This document shows positions 20,974 to 31,704 of a stretch of 32,161 nucleotides of DNA, piece after piece. Position 1 is the first letter of the stretch. Each line of letters begins with the position of its first letter. The stretch is from Anaeromyces robustus. Taxonomy: Eukaryota; Neocallimastigomycota; Neocallimastigomycetes; Neocallimastigales; Neocallimastigaceae. Location of the stretch: NCBI GenBank assembly GCA_002104895.1, contig MCFG01000552.1:1-32161 (forward strand). Reading direction: 5' to 3'. Made by a program: the position numbers and the translations under genes. The notes under the pieces are model-generated. The model had not been told where the DNA came from and did not search any database. It saw nothing but the letters and a program-made list of their open reading frames with translations.

Positions 20974-21447
20974 TAGAAACTGGAGAAAATAAAAAAAAAT
21001 ATAATGAAGACTCACATTAATGGGACCCATCTCCATTATGTGACCTACACAGCGGTGCAATACCATGTAGGTGTGAAGGGAATTCCGTAACGGATACCAC
21101 TGCTCTGCTGCTGTCATATTCACTGCTGGGACATTAAGATTAGCCCTAACACTCCTATAACGTCTCCTTATACCACGAGCTTCAGAATAGGCCCCGCTTG
21201 TCTCTCCAACAGAAATACTTTAAGACAGGCAGAATTTTGTCATCGCCTAATTCTTATAGAATTAACCGAAGACTCCCTTCCCAGTCATTGGTGATCATTT
21301 TGTAGTACCTGTGTTGGGTAGAATAAATACCATGAGGGAAAGCCTTTTGAATATCACGGTGGTTGCATGATATCCCTAGGATAGAAACCTCAAAACTACT
21401 TATACAGCCTTTGAATTACCCCTCGTACGTGGATAGAAACTGGAGAA
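20974..21447. mobile_element. 446-bp insertion with 14-bp target-site duplication
   Basis: The 14 bases tagaaactggagaa stand at 20974-20987 and again at 21434-21447. Removing the 446 bases between, plus one copy, restores the codon-by-codon match with the paralogue. The insert has a far higher GC content than its surroundings and no long open frame. It starts on the plus strand with an A-rich stretch (aataaaaaaaaatataatg) and ends CGTACGTGGA. On the minus strand it therefore ends in a T-rich run, unlike a normal poly(A)-tailed SINE. No terminal inverted repeats are visible. A variable-length duplication suits target-primed retroposition; the family is unknown. Confidence 0.82.
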
Positions 21448-22235
21448 TTAGCTCTTTGTAAAGATCAATTTGATACAAACCACATTCATTGGAGTAGTAA
21501 TACTAAAATTCCTATTTCCAAAGGAATCAATGCTTATTCATTAAATGTACAATTAAAAATTGCAAATAATGGTCATTTAATCATGACAGCAAATAATATT
21601 TTAGCCGATTATAAAGTTGAAGAAGATGATGAATATAAAGTTGATACTACACAAGAACTTGTTATTTGGGATTCTTTACCAAAAAGTTTACCATTTAATG
21701 TTGGTCATTACGGTAATGTTGGTTATACCTTAGTAATTGAAGAATTAAATGGTGGTAGTTCATGTCAAGTTGTGTTATATGATGGATTATTATCTCCAGT
21801 ATGGAAAATAAACCCTATTGATCTTCATGATGATGATGCTTATAGAGGATATGCCTTTCCTATAGAATATAATTTACCCTTAAGATTTAAGACTGAACCC
21901 TCGAATGATATACATAATTATATTGAAAAAATTGCTAAAAATAATAATTCTAACCATCCATCTAAAATAACATTTAAATGTGATATGAAATTTAATGAAA
22001 ATGAACGTATGATTTCAGATAATGGTAAATATAGTTTTTATTTACAATCATCTGGTAATTTAGTAGTAAAAGAATATGAGAGAACCATGTGGTCTTCTAA
22101 TACTGCTTTACTTGAACCTTTTAAAGGTCCATTTACTCTTTCATTTTCTCCTATTGGTGAATTAGTTTTAAGAGATAAATATAAATATATTATGTGGCAA
22201 ACTATTAATCCTTATATTGTTACTAATGTTGATAA

Positions 22236-22605
22236 ATTAGATATTAATAATAATGATGATAATAATGGTGATAATAATAATAATAATGGTGATAATAATG
22301 ATGATAATAATGGTGATAATAATGGTGATAATAATGATGATAATAATGGTGATGGTGATGATGATAATAATGGTGACAATAATAATAATAATAATGATAA
22401 AAATAATGATACTAATGATAATAATAATAATGATAATAATAATGATAATAATAATGATAATAATAATGATAGTAATAATGATAAAAATAATGATATTAAT
22501 GATAATAATATTAATGATAATAATAATAATGATAATAATAATAATGATAATAATAATAATGATGATAATAATAATGATGATGATGATGATCTTATTGATT
22601 TCGAC
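22236..22605 (+). repeat. gene B Asp/Asn/Gly coding tract
   Basis: Over 110 codons of GATAAT/AATGGTGAT/AATGATAAT-type units encode an almost pure Asp/Asn tract with a few Gly, Lys, Thr and Ser. It separates two B-lectin-like modules. The very acidic, flexible run could bind divalent cations, but a neutral spacer expansion is just as likely. Confidence 0.85.
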
Positions 22606-22685
22606 TTTTTATTTAATGATGAAGATGAAGATGATACAACACCTAATTTAAATAAACGTAATGATGATAATAATATATTATTGTA

Positions 22686-24479
22686 TTAACAGATGATGGA
22701 GAATTAAAAATTATTGATAATTATGGAGATACTATTTGGAGTAATTGGTTCATAAGAAAAGATAATTATCATACATTATATACTGAACCTTTAGTTTATG
22801 CTATTTCATCATGTAACGAAGAACTTAGATTACCCTATGTTTATAATTTACATAATTATATGCAACCAGAACATGATAATATTATTGTAGATCCCTATTA
22901 TGATAATTTATTACCAGGAGAAAAATTAGTCTATCAATATGATGATACTGTTTATTTAACATTAAATAAAACTCATGTAATATGGAAATTAGGAGATTAT
23001 GAATATACCATTGAAACGTGTGAAGAAATAAACGAATTAAAACTTTTAAATAGTGGACTAAAATTAATATGTAAAGATATATCTAAAGATATTGCTACAT
23101 TACCTAAAAATAAAGATTATACATTGACTATTAAAGAAAATTTAAGAAATGAAGATTTTAGAATAATTATCATAGATATGGAAACTCATACCATTGAATG
23201 GGCTTATGAACCAGTAAAGAGATTAACTTCATTAGAAAATAAAGAATTAATATATATGGATAAAATAATTGTATCTAATACATTTACTACTTATGATAAA
23301 TTATATTCTAAAACCGAAAAAGATAAATTTGTATATTTATCAAATGATTACGGTTTACAATTAATCGATAAAGGTTATCTTTCTAATGTATATCAAATGA
23401 GTATAAATGAAACGGCTTTTGTGATCAATGAAAGTATTATTGTTAATAATGTTAATAATATGAAATTAGAATATGATAGTAAAATAAATTCATTATTATT
23501 ATCTAATAATATAGGTAGTTATATATGGAAATATCCTGGATATATAAATTGTGATCAATTAAAATCTAACAATGAAACTTGTAATACTATTTATTCTCTT
23601 TCATCTATAAACAGAAATGATCATCCATGGTTACAACTATTACCTAATGGAAAATTATATGGATCCTATTTCTTAGAATTATTAGATATTCAACATTATT
23701 TAAATACTACTGATCCTATTTATTCATTAAAATTAAATAACTTAGGAGATATTGTTATTAATGATGATAAATTTTTACATAAAGAGTATTATAAATCTGA
23801 AAATTATTATTTATTAGAATTAATTAATGGTAATTCTAAAGATTATGAATTAATTAATACCATAAAATATACAAATGAAAATGGTACCATTATAACTAAC
23901 GATAATATTAATAATGAAATAACCTTAGTATTAAAATCTTCAAAGGGTGAATATAAATGGTGTAATAATTATATATATAATAGGCCTTTATATGCATCTA
24001 AATTATATATTAATGATTCCTTTACAAAAGGTGAAATGTTGTATTGTAATAATTATTCATTAATTATTTTAGATGGTAAGTTAATTTATAGAGATCATGT
24101 AAAGTTAACTGAAGAAGTAGTATTTGAAGTTCCTAATGTAAATTTAGTTGAATTAATTATTACTAATAAAAGTATAGTATTAATGTCTGATACTAAAGTA
24201 CAATATGAATTAACAAATAGATTATCTAAAAGTAATATAAATACATTTTTATCATGTAATTTTGATGATAATTCTGTATATTGGGATGACGGTAATGGTA
24301 AAGTTTTATGGAAATATCCTATGAATAAATCCTACAATACTAAAACAGTTGCTATTTTATTATATAACAGATATTACAATAAATGTTTATATCCTCAAAC
24401 TACCTTAAATGAACGTGTAACCTATGAAGAGTGCGACGATTCGATTGAAAATAAATGGTATCTCGAGAAAATAGACTAG
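22686..24479 (+). CDS. gene B, C-terminal open block
   Basis: After a frame change near 22685 sense resumes at VLTDDGELKIID ... TIWSNWF, a B-lectin-like module, and stays open to the TAG at 24477-24479; the first in-frame ATG is at 22860. The block contains several more degenerate units of the same beta-rich kind (for example THVIWKLGDYEYTI, NIGSYIWKYPGY, HPWLQLLPNGKLY, KVLWKYP), so the whole C-terminus is probably a chain of lectin-fold repeats. The last 45 residues (NKCLYP, YEECDD, KWYLEK) resemble the Cys-paired end of a carbohydrate-binding domain. It has no signal peptide and makes sense only as part of gene B. Confidence 0.5.
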   Translation, partial: LTDDGELKIIDNYGDTIWSNWFIRKDNYHTLYTEPLVYAISSCNEELRLPYVYNLHNYMQPEHDNIIVDPYYDNLLPGEKLVYQYDDTVYLTLNKTHVIWKLGDYEYTIETCEEINELKLLNSGLKLICKDISKDIATLPKNKDYTLTIKENLRNEDFRIIIIDMETHTIEWAYEPVKRLTSLENKELIYMDKIIVSNTFTTYDKLYSKTEKDKFVYLSNDYGLQLIDKGYLSNVYQMSINETAFVINESIIVNNVNNMKLEYDSKINSLLLSNNIGSYIWKYPGYINCDQLKSNNETCNTIYSLSSINRNDHPWLQLLPNGKLYGSYFLELLDIQHYLNTTDPIYSLKLNNLGDIVINDDKFLHKEYYKSENYYLLELINGNSKDYELINTIKYTNENGTIITNDNINNEITLVLKSSKGEYKWCNNYIYNRPLYASKLYINDSFTKGEMLYCNNYSLIILDGKLIYRDHVKLTEEVVFEVPNVNLVELIITNKSIVLMSDTKVQYELTNRLSKSNINTFLSCNFDDNSVYWDDGNGKVLWKYPMNKSYNTKTVAILLYNRYYNKCLYPQTTLNERVTYEECDDSIENKWYLEKID

Positions 24480-24507
24480 GGTTAGTTAGGAAATTTTATA
24501 AGGGTTA

Positions 24508-24568
24508 GGAAATTTTATAAGTAATCTTGTTTTATAAAATGTAAAATAAGATTACTTATAAAATTTCC
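24508..24568. repeat. long perfect hairpin just after gene B
   Basis: Arms at 24508-24528 and 24548-24568 are exact reverse complements over 21 bases (GGAAATTTTATAAG...). The 19-base loop can continue the pairing with wobbles, leaving about 5 unpaired bases. The GGAAATTTTATAAG part of the left arm is also duplicated directly upstream at 24489-24502. It begins 28 bases past the gene B stop. It may shape the 3' end of the transcript or be a snap-back element remnant. Confidence 0.85.
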
Positions 24569-24611
24569 TTTACATATATTAAAAAAATATATTGAAATTC
24601 TTTATTTGTTC

Positions 24612-24648
<37 letters not shown>

Positions 24649-25030
24649 GTTGGTAACAAAATTTAATAGGATTTTGTTAATAATGTTCTTTTGGATGAAG
24701 ATATTTTTTTAAACTGATCATTAAATTATAATTTATATATATATATATATAAAATATAATTTACTAAAATATTTATGATTAATAAAAAAGAGGAAAATTT
24801 AAATAAATATTCTTCATTAAATGAATAGGAAAAAAAATAAAAAATAATAAAAAAACTTAGAACTAAAGTAAATGATAAAATATACAAAATAAAACATGGA
24901 ATTGCAAGTAATAGAATAAGAATTATAGTAGAATCAGAAATTAACATTATTAAAAGATATATTATTCAAAATATTTCTTATAAATATTATATTTTTGAAT
25001 ATAATATTTATAAGCAATATTAACATTTTT

Positions 25031-25287
25031 TCAATTTAAATATATTCTTTATTATTATAATAAAAATATTCAAAAATGAAAAAAACTTAAATTTATATTT
25101 GAATATTCTTTATTATTATAATAAAAATATTCAAAGATGAAAAAAACTTAAATTTATATTTAAATATTCTTTATTATTATAATAAAAATATTCAAAGATG
25201 AAAAAAACTTAAATTTATATTTAAATATTCTTTATTATTATAATAAAAATATTTAAAGATGAAGAAAACTTAAATTTATATTTAAAT
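25031..25287. repeat. 61-bp tandem repeat, four copies
   Basis: Four adjacent units, each with TATTCTTTATTATTATAATA then AAAATATTCAAAGATGAAAA and ACTTAAATTTATAT. Unit starts are at about 25043, 25104, 25165 and 25226, an exact 61-base period with few changes. Each unit contains the short palindrome TTATTATAATAA. Confidence 0.9.
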
Positions 25288-26945
25288 CTCATTCTATATA
25301 ATAATAATCCTTATAATAAAAAATATACAAGTTTAGTTTTCGTTATATAATCATATTTATATAAGTAAAAATAATTAAAATAACGATTCTTGAGTAATAT
25401 TTGTATTTAATGCTAATTTTTTATTATAATATCTATTAATATCAATTTTGTTTCTAATAAAAAATTTATATATTAAATACTTATTTAGTATTATTAATTT
25501 TTAATAATAACTTCTCTTTAGATTAAATGTCTAAAATTTTTAAAATTACTTTTTGAAACTTTATTTAATATAATTTTTTCAAAACTTTCATATTGTTTAT
25601 CATTATTTATCATAAAATATTGACATGTTAATATACTTATTATCACAATATTAACATGTTTTTTTTTTTTTTTTTTATTTTATTATACTTTGACAATGGT
25701 TCATATAAATATATTTTAATTCTCGCTTTATTTGAAAAAAAAAAAAAAAAAAAAAATACGTTGTGTATTTTAAATTGAAAATTTATAAATCAAATTAAAA
25801 GATATTGTTTTAATTATTAAAAATATAACTTTATTTTTTTTTAGTATATATATATATGCTAATATGTCTTTAAACAATAAACAAATTGAAAAAAAAAAAA
25901 AAAAAAAAAAAAAATCAATTTATATATTTTATTAATTAAATATTCAAATATAAATTTATTAATTTTAAAAAAGTATATATATAATTTTTTTTTGAATAAT
26001 TTAAATCTAAAATAAATTAAAATTATAATTTATTATCATAAAACAATTAAAATAATAATAAATAAAATATATAATTTTTTAATAATTAAACATATAATAA
26101 AGTTTTATAATTTAAAAATAATTATTAAATAAAATTTTAAATATTAAATAATTTTAAAATTTTAAATATTTTTAAATAATAAAATTTTAATATTTGAAGT
26201 TTATTATAATATATTTGTGTTTATCAAAGAATGGATAAAGGTCAACAATATAAAATTCATTTAAAAATTTAACTCCAAAATTTTTCAAATATTATTTCTT
26301 TGGCATAATTATATAAATAAATAAATAAAAATATAATATATATAAATAAATAAAATAATATATATTTAATAATTCTTTTTGTTATTATTTTAATAATATT
26401 GAATATTTTTTTGAATATTTTTTTATTTAATATTTATTATTTAATAATATTTATTATTCTTTTTTTTTTTTTTTTTTTTTTTATTTAAAATAATAATAAT
26501 ATTATTATTTATTAATGAATAATTGATATTTTTCAAATTAAATAAAAATAATATTCTTTAATAATCATTATTGAGTTATATTTATATTTTTTAGAATACT
26601 TTTGACAATAAATTAATTATAATTTATAATTTTAGTAATCATCTTCATTTGTTATAATTTATATTTATTTAAATCAAATAAACAATTAAGCCATAATTCA
26701 GCAACATCAATTTTATTATAACCATTTTTAATAATGATTGAATTCTAGTTTTTAAATTTTCTTCTATTTTATATTAAAAACCTTTCCAAATCAAAAAAAT
26801 TTAATAAATATATTTAATTTTTAAGTGCTTTTTTATTTATTATTTATTATCATTTATTTTTTATAATATATATACATATATATTACTGTTATATTATTTA
26901 CTATTTACTATCTATTATTTTATTTTTTGTTATTATTCATTTATC

Positions 26946-27105
26946 AAATAAAATAAAATAAAATAAAATAAAATAAAATAAAATAAAATAAAATAAAATA
27001 AAATAAAATAAAATAAAATAAAATAAAATAAAATAAAATAAAATAAAATAAAATAAAATAAAATAAAATAAAATAAAATAAAATAAAATAAAATAAAATA
27101 AATAT
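26946..27105. repeat. AAAAT pentanucleotide array
   Basis: About 31 uninterrupted copies of the pentamer AAAAT, ending just before the ATPase gene upstream region. Confidence 0.95.
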
Positions 27106-27274
27106 ATTTAATTTTATTATGAATTTTAATTTTTTTTTTTTTTTTTTTAATTTTTTAATTTTTTTTTTAGTAATTAAGTAATTAATAAAAAAGAAATATT
27201 TATTTATTTTTTTTTTCTTTTCTATTCATTTATTTAATAAAAATTTATTAATAAATTTTTATTATATATTTTAT

Positions 27275-27377
27275 TTTTAATAAATTAAAATTTGTTCATT
27301 AAAAATGTAATTCAAGAGAAATATTTTTAAAAAATTTTGTTTATTATAAAAATAAAAAAAAAAAAAAAGGTAGCAAA
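27275..27377 (+). promoter_or_regulatory. upstream block shared by both ATPase copies
   Basis: The stretch containing AATAAATTAAAATTTGTTCA, then AAAAATTTTGTTTATTATAA, then an A-run and GGTAG(C/T)AAAAT just before the start is closely repeated at 31600-31697 before the second copy. It either holds the promoter or simply marks the limits of a duplicated segment. Confidence 0.4.
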
Positions 27378-29257
27378 ATGCAAAAACTGGGAGTCATAAT
27401 TGATAGTGAAGACATGTATAAAAAATTTAAAGATTTACTTAACCAAGAATTCTTTGTTGATAAATCAAATATTATAAATGATTTTAATAAATTAATCGGT
27501 AAAGATGGCAGTTGTAATGTATGTATTACAAAACCGAGAAGATTTGGGAAAACATCAATAGCTGCCATGTTAACTACATATTATAGTGTTGGAATTGATT
27601 CTCAAGAAATATTTGATAAACTTAAAGTTTCCAAAGGAAAAAGTTCAGATGAAACTGAAAAAAAAAAGAAATAGAACAATATAGAAAATTTCAAGGAAAA
27701 TATCATACCTTATATTTTGATTTTTCATCTGAACTTTATAAATACAATTCTTTAAATGCTTTATTAGATAGTATTAATGATATTTTGAAAGATGATATCA
27801 AATATATTTATCCAAATATTAATGTATTAAATAATGATAAAAATGATAATTTAATTTATAATTTACGAAATCTACATCGTAAGACTAAAGATTTTATTAT
27901 TATTATTAATGAATTGGATTCTGTAATTTTTAGTAATAGATTTACTCCTGATGACAAAGTTAAATATATTCGATTTTTGAAATCATTAATAAAAGATAAA
28001 AGTTATTCAGCCTTTGCTTATATGACTGGAATATCACCAATAGCAAAAGAGTTTTCTCAATCAACCCTAAATTGTTTTGATGAATATTCTATGCTAGATG
28101 ATGATGAATATTATCAATATTTTGGTTTTACGGAACAAGAAGTTCGCGATCTTTGTGAAAAAAATAAAAAAATTAATAAAAATAGTAAAATTAAATATGA
28201 AAATTTAGAAAATTGGTATAATGGATATAAAGCGTATAACGGTGAAAAAATCTTTAATCCATGGTCAATATATCATGCTTTAGCCGATGATAGGATTGAA
28301 AATTATTGGACAAAAACAGGACGTTTTGATGAATTAGTCAATATAATTAATTTTAATATTTTAGGTGTAAAAGATAATATTTTAGAATTAATTAAAGGAA
28401 AAAAAATAAAAATAAAATTAGAAAATTTTGGAGCAGAAAATAATTTAAATAGTTCAACAAATAATAAAGAAACAAATGAAAAAACAAATGAAAAAAAATT
28501 GAAAGCCGAATTATATTCAAAAATGGTTACGTTTGGATTCTTAACTTATTATGACGGAAAAATTTCTATTCCAAATAAAGAATTAGAAGAAAAATTTATA
28601 AATGTTTTAAGAAAATATAAAGATCTGGAGTATTATTATAATATGATAAATAATTCCGGAAAGATGTTAGAAATGACATTAGAAAAAAATCCAAAAGAAA
28701 TATGTAAAATTTTAGGAAACTCTCATATGGAAAATATCAAACCAGGAGATAAAATGGATCATTGTAATTTAAAACGTGTTGTAGAGTTTGCTTATTTTAA
28801 TGCTAGGATTAATTATATAGATGAAGAAGTAGGTAAAGGAAAAGGAATTGCAGATTTTATATTTTATCCAAAAAAAAAAAGTCAAACAGTTATTATAATA
28901 GAATTGAAAGTGGATGGTTCAGCAAAAAAAGCCCTTAAACAAATACATCGAAAAAAATATTATCATGACTTAAAAAATGATGGATATAAGGGAAATATTT
29001 TATTATTAGGAATAAATTTAAATACAGAAAATGAATTATATTCATGTATAATAGAAGAACGTGATAATAAATTAAAAGAAATATCAGTTGATGAATATCC
29101 TAAATCTGAAATGAAAGAAAAATTGATCAACCTAATTCTAAAAATAAAAGAAAAACTGATCAAGAATCTGATGGTATATATAAAAGATTAAGAAGTGCTA
29201 CAAAAAGAAAAAAAAAAAAGATTAAGAAGTGATACAAAAAATAATAAAATAAACTAA
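27378..29257 (+). CDS. AAA-ATPase-like / PD-(D/E)XK nuclease family protein, two apparent frameshifts
   Basis: Member of the AAA-ATPase-like family with a C-terminal DUF1703-type nuclease-fold domain, strongly expanded in gut fungi; its biological role is not known. Block 1 (27378-27674) has FFVDKSNIINDF and the P-loop region ITKPRRFGKTS. An A-run at about 27657-27667 appears one base short, and the frame continues from about 27668 as EIEQYRKFQGKYHTLYFDFS. Block 2 has a Walker-B-like IIIINELDSV, in which the usual first Asp is Asn, FTEQEVRDLC, ENWYNGYKA, FNPWSIY and the nuclease core IADFIFYP ... IIIELKVDG ... ALKQIHRKKYY. Near 29121 a second A-run shift would replace the short ending by a basic tail containing KRLRSATKRKKKRLRSD, closing at 29255-29257. 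That tail resembles a nuclear localisation signal. The breaks may be assembly indels. Confidence 0.75.
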
Positions 29258-29986
29258 TAGTATATATAAATCAAAAATAAATGTATTAATAATTTTTTTT
29301 TTTTTTTTTTTTAAAATTTAAATTCGTAATTTTTAATGTATCAGTTGGCGTAAAAATGTATCTATTATATTTATATTTATTGCATTGAATAAAATAATAA
29401 TAATAATAATAATAATAATGTAAAATATTGCGTAATAATAAATAAGTATATTAAAATATAAAATAATTCAATTTATTTTAATATTTATTATTTCTATTAA
29501 GTCTAAAATAGAATAAAATAAAATAAAATAAATATTAACAAAACTTTTTTTTTTAAATAATAATAATAAAATAATATTTTGAATTTCGAATTAAATTCTT
29601 AATAAAAAAATTTAATATACTTGTTTTTTCTATCTTAATAATAATTTTTGTATTGAATAAGCCTTTAATAAATAATATTTAAGTGTTTAAAATATATATA
29701 TATATATATATATATTTGACAAAATTCCTTCTTAAAATTATTTTTATTATATTTTCGAATTTTTATTAATTTCCTTTATGATAAAATTGAATTCCAAATG
29801 ATATATAGAAAACAGATCATTTTTATTTATTTTTTTTTTCTTACTTATTGAAAAGATTTTTATATTTTAATAAAATAAAATATTTGATATTTATTTTAAA
29901 ATAAAAATTGTTAAATCTAAAATGTTGAATTAAAAAACAATAATTCTTATACAAATAATCATTGATATTACAATAATACAAAGACC

Positions 29987-29989
29987 AAT

Positions 29990-30032
<43 letters not shown>

Positions 30033-30033
30033 G
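29987..30033. repeat. TTTA tetranucleotide array
   Basis: About eleven uninterrupted copies of the tetramer TTTA, followed by looser ATT/TTA repeats to about 30140. Confidence 0.9.
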
Positions 30034-30515
30034 GTTAATATTATTATCTGCTATTATTACTATTTATTTATTATTATGATTTATTTATTATTATTATTTA
30101 TTATTATTTATTATCATTTATTATTATTAGTATTTATTTTTTAAAAAAAAAATTAAATCTATTAGCGTGTATTTCAAAAAAAAAAAAAGAATTTTTTTTT
30201 TTTTCTTTAACTCACTATGTAAATTCTTGTTTGGTTTTACCAATATTTATAAAACTTATTTTATTCATACAAGTCGTAAATTAGATGAAAAAAGATATGA
30301 ATAAAAAAAATTCTTTGTCTTACTATTTCGACGTCAACTCTCTTTGGTAATTCTCATACATTTAAGATGTACTTTAAACTTTAAACACTAATTTAATAAT
30401 GGATTCCAATATATTTTTTTTTATCACTTTTTTTTAATTATTATTATTAAAATAATTTATTATTGATATTTTATTATATATTAAATTCAATAAAGTTGAC
30501 GTACAAATTGTGTGC

Positions 30516-30550
<35 letters not shown>

Positions 30551-30907
30551 AAACCTCAATTCTTTATTATATTAAATTAAATAGAACTTTTATTTTTAAT
30601 ATTTATACAATATATTATTAATATATATTTTAATATAATCATAAATTATTAATATTTTAGTATATTAAAGTAATAATCAAAATATAGTAATAATTTATTA
30701 TTATTAGCTAAATATATTACTATATATGATATATTATTATATAGTTAAATATATTATTATAAATAAATATTATATTATTACTATATTCTTAATAAATATT
30801 ATATAATATATTAGTTTATATTCTTATATATAAGATATTAAATAACTATTTAAAATTATTTAATTTTTATAATTTTTTTTTTTTTAAAAATTTTTCAATT
30901 TAATAAT

Positions 30908-31139
30908 CCTTCGTCTTGGAATGGTTTAGTTCGGAGGTTTTTTTCTGGTTAATAAAACAAAATAATTAATAAAATAGAATTAATAAAAAATTAAATAATA
31001 AAGCAAAATAATTAATTAAATAGAATTAATAAAATAGAATTAATAAAGCAAAATAATTAATAAAATAGAATTAATAAAAAAATTAAATAATTAATAAAAT
31101 AGAATTTATACTATTAAAAGCAACCAAACGCACCTATCC
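30908..31139. mobile_element. possible small non-autonomous insertion
   Basis: GC-richer ends (CCTTCGTCTTGGAATGG at the left, GCAACCAAACGCACCTATCC at the right) enclose an AT-rich body with repeated AATTAATAAAATAGAATTAA units. AATAAT lies on both sides (30902-30907 and 31140-31145). Such a short duplication is easily a coincidence in this sequence, and the ends are not clear inverted repeats, so the call is weak. Confidence 0.25.
30956..31105. repeat. AATTAATAAAATAGAATTAA repeat cluster
   Basis: The motif AATAATTAATAAAATAGAAT occurs several times with small changes; GCAAAATAATTAAT begins two of the units (near 31002 and 31048). Confidence 0.6.
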
Positions 31140-31704
31140 AATAATTTATCACATGATATGAATTAATTTTATATTATATATTATTATTAATATTAATATT
31201 TTATTATTTATTATAATAATATATTAAGATATATTGTAATTAAATTTTAATTATATATTTTTAATATAATATTTTAAGATAGAATAAAATAATTTTATCA
31301 TACATATGAATTAATTTATATTATATATATTATTATTAAATATAATATTTTTATTATTATTTGTTATAATATAATAATCTATAAAATTTTTTATAATTTT
31401 TTTTTACATTTTTTTTTTTTTTATTCTAATAATGTAACTCTTTATATAAATTGACTTCATATTAACATCAAAAATTTCAAAGATATATAAATAAAATAAA
31501 AGCATATATTTAATTCATAATATTTTATTTTTACAAAAATTATAAGTTATTTATTATATATATATAATAAAATAAATTAATAAATTATTATTATTTTATT
31601 TATTTTAATAAATTAAAATTTGTTCATTAAAAATATATTCAAAAGAACTATTTTTAAAAAAATTTTGTTTATTATAAAAAAAAAAAGGTAGTAAAATACA
31701 AAAA

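Larger units (their letters stand above)
17993..24479 (+). pseudogene. gene B: large secreted multi-domain B-lectin-type protein, interrupted
   Basis: Full-length paralogue of the gene at 2714. Signal peptide MLINIVLCIFFANSILA (1-17), conserved Tyr/Cys region (to about 85), a Glu-Asn/Lys-Asn tract (about 110-138), a Cys cluster (about 235-248), a Ser/Thr-rich segment (about 285-370), the LEKR-bounded hydrophobic and Lys/Ala segment, thirteen 11-residue Trp repeats (about 547-685), a second Ser/Thr-rich segment, B-lectin-like modules (LQSSGNLVV with MWSSNT; DDGELKIID with TIWSNW), an Asp/Asn tract between modules, and a C-terminus with KCLYP and EEC resembling ricin-type lectin ends. Breaks: frame change near 20318, TGA at 20634-20636 where the paralogue has Trp, a 446-bp insertion (20988-21433), and a frame change near 22685. 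The QxDxNxVxY mannose motif is degenerate, so sugar binding is uncertain. Export and surface binding are inferred. Confidence 0.75.
24569..27377. other. non-coding region between gene B and the ATPase gene
   Basis: No supported gene. It holds an AT run (about 24617-24645), a Lys-rich stretch at about 24775-24975 that reads like decayed coding sequence on the plus strand (two internal stops), a 61-bp tandem repeat, several poly(A)/poly(T) runs (25675, 25735, 25890, 26460), and a pentamer array. The last 100 bases are shared with the upstream flank of the second ATPase copy. Confidence 0.55.
29258..31704. other. non-coding region between ATPase copies
   Basis: No supported gene. Holds poly(T) at 29292-29310, an AAT array near 29398-29418, an AT run at 29692-29716, a TTTA tetramer array, a poly(A) run at about 30520-30548 and a possible small inserted element at 30908-31139. 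The final 100 bases repeat the upstream block of the first ATPase copy. Confidence 0.6.

Noticed and set aside
22253-22651. Met/Ile-rich open frame
   Set aside because: It is the off-frame reading of the Asp/Asn tract of gene B.
24726-24947. Hydrophobic minus-strand frame resembling a membrane protein
   Set aside because: It is the antisense of Lys/Asn-rich AT sequence, which always reads as Phe/Ile/Leu on the other strand.
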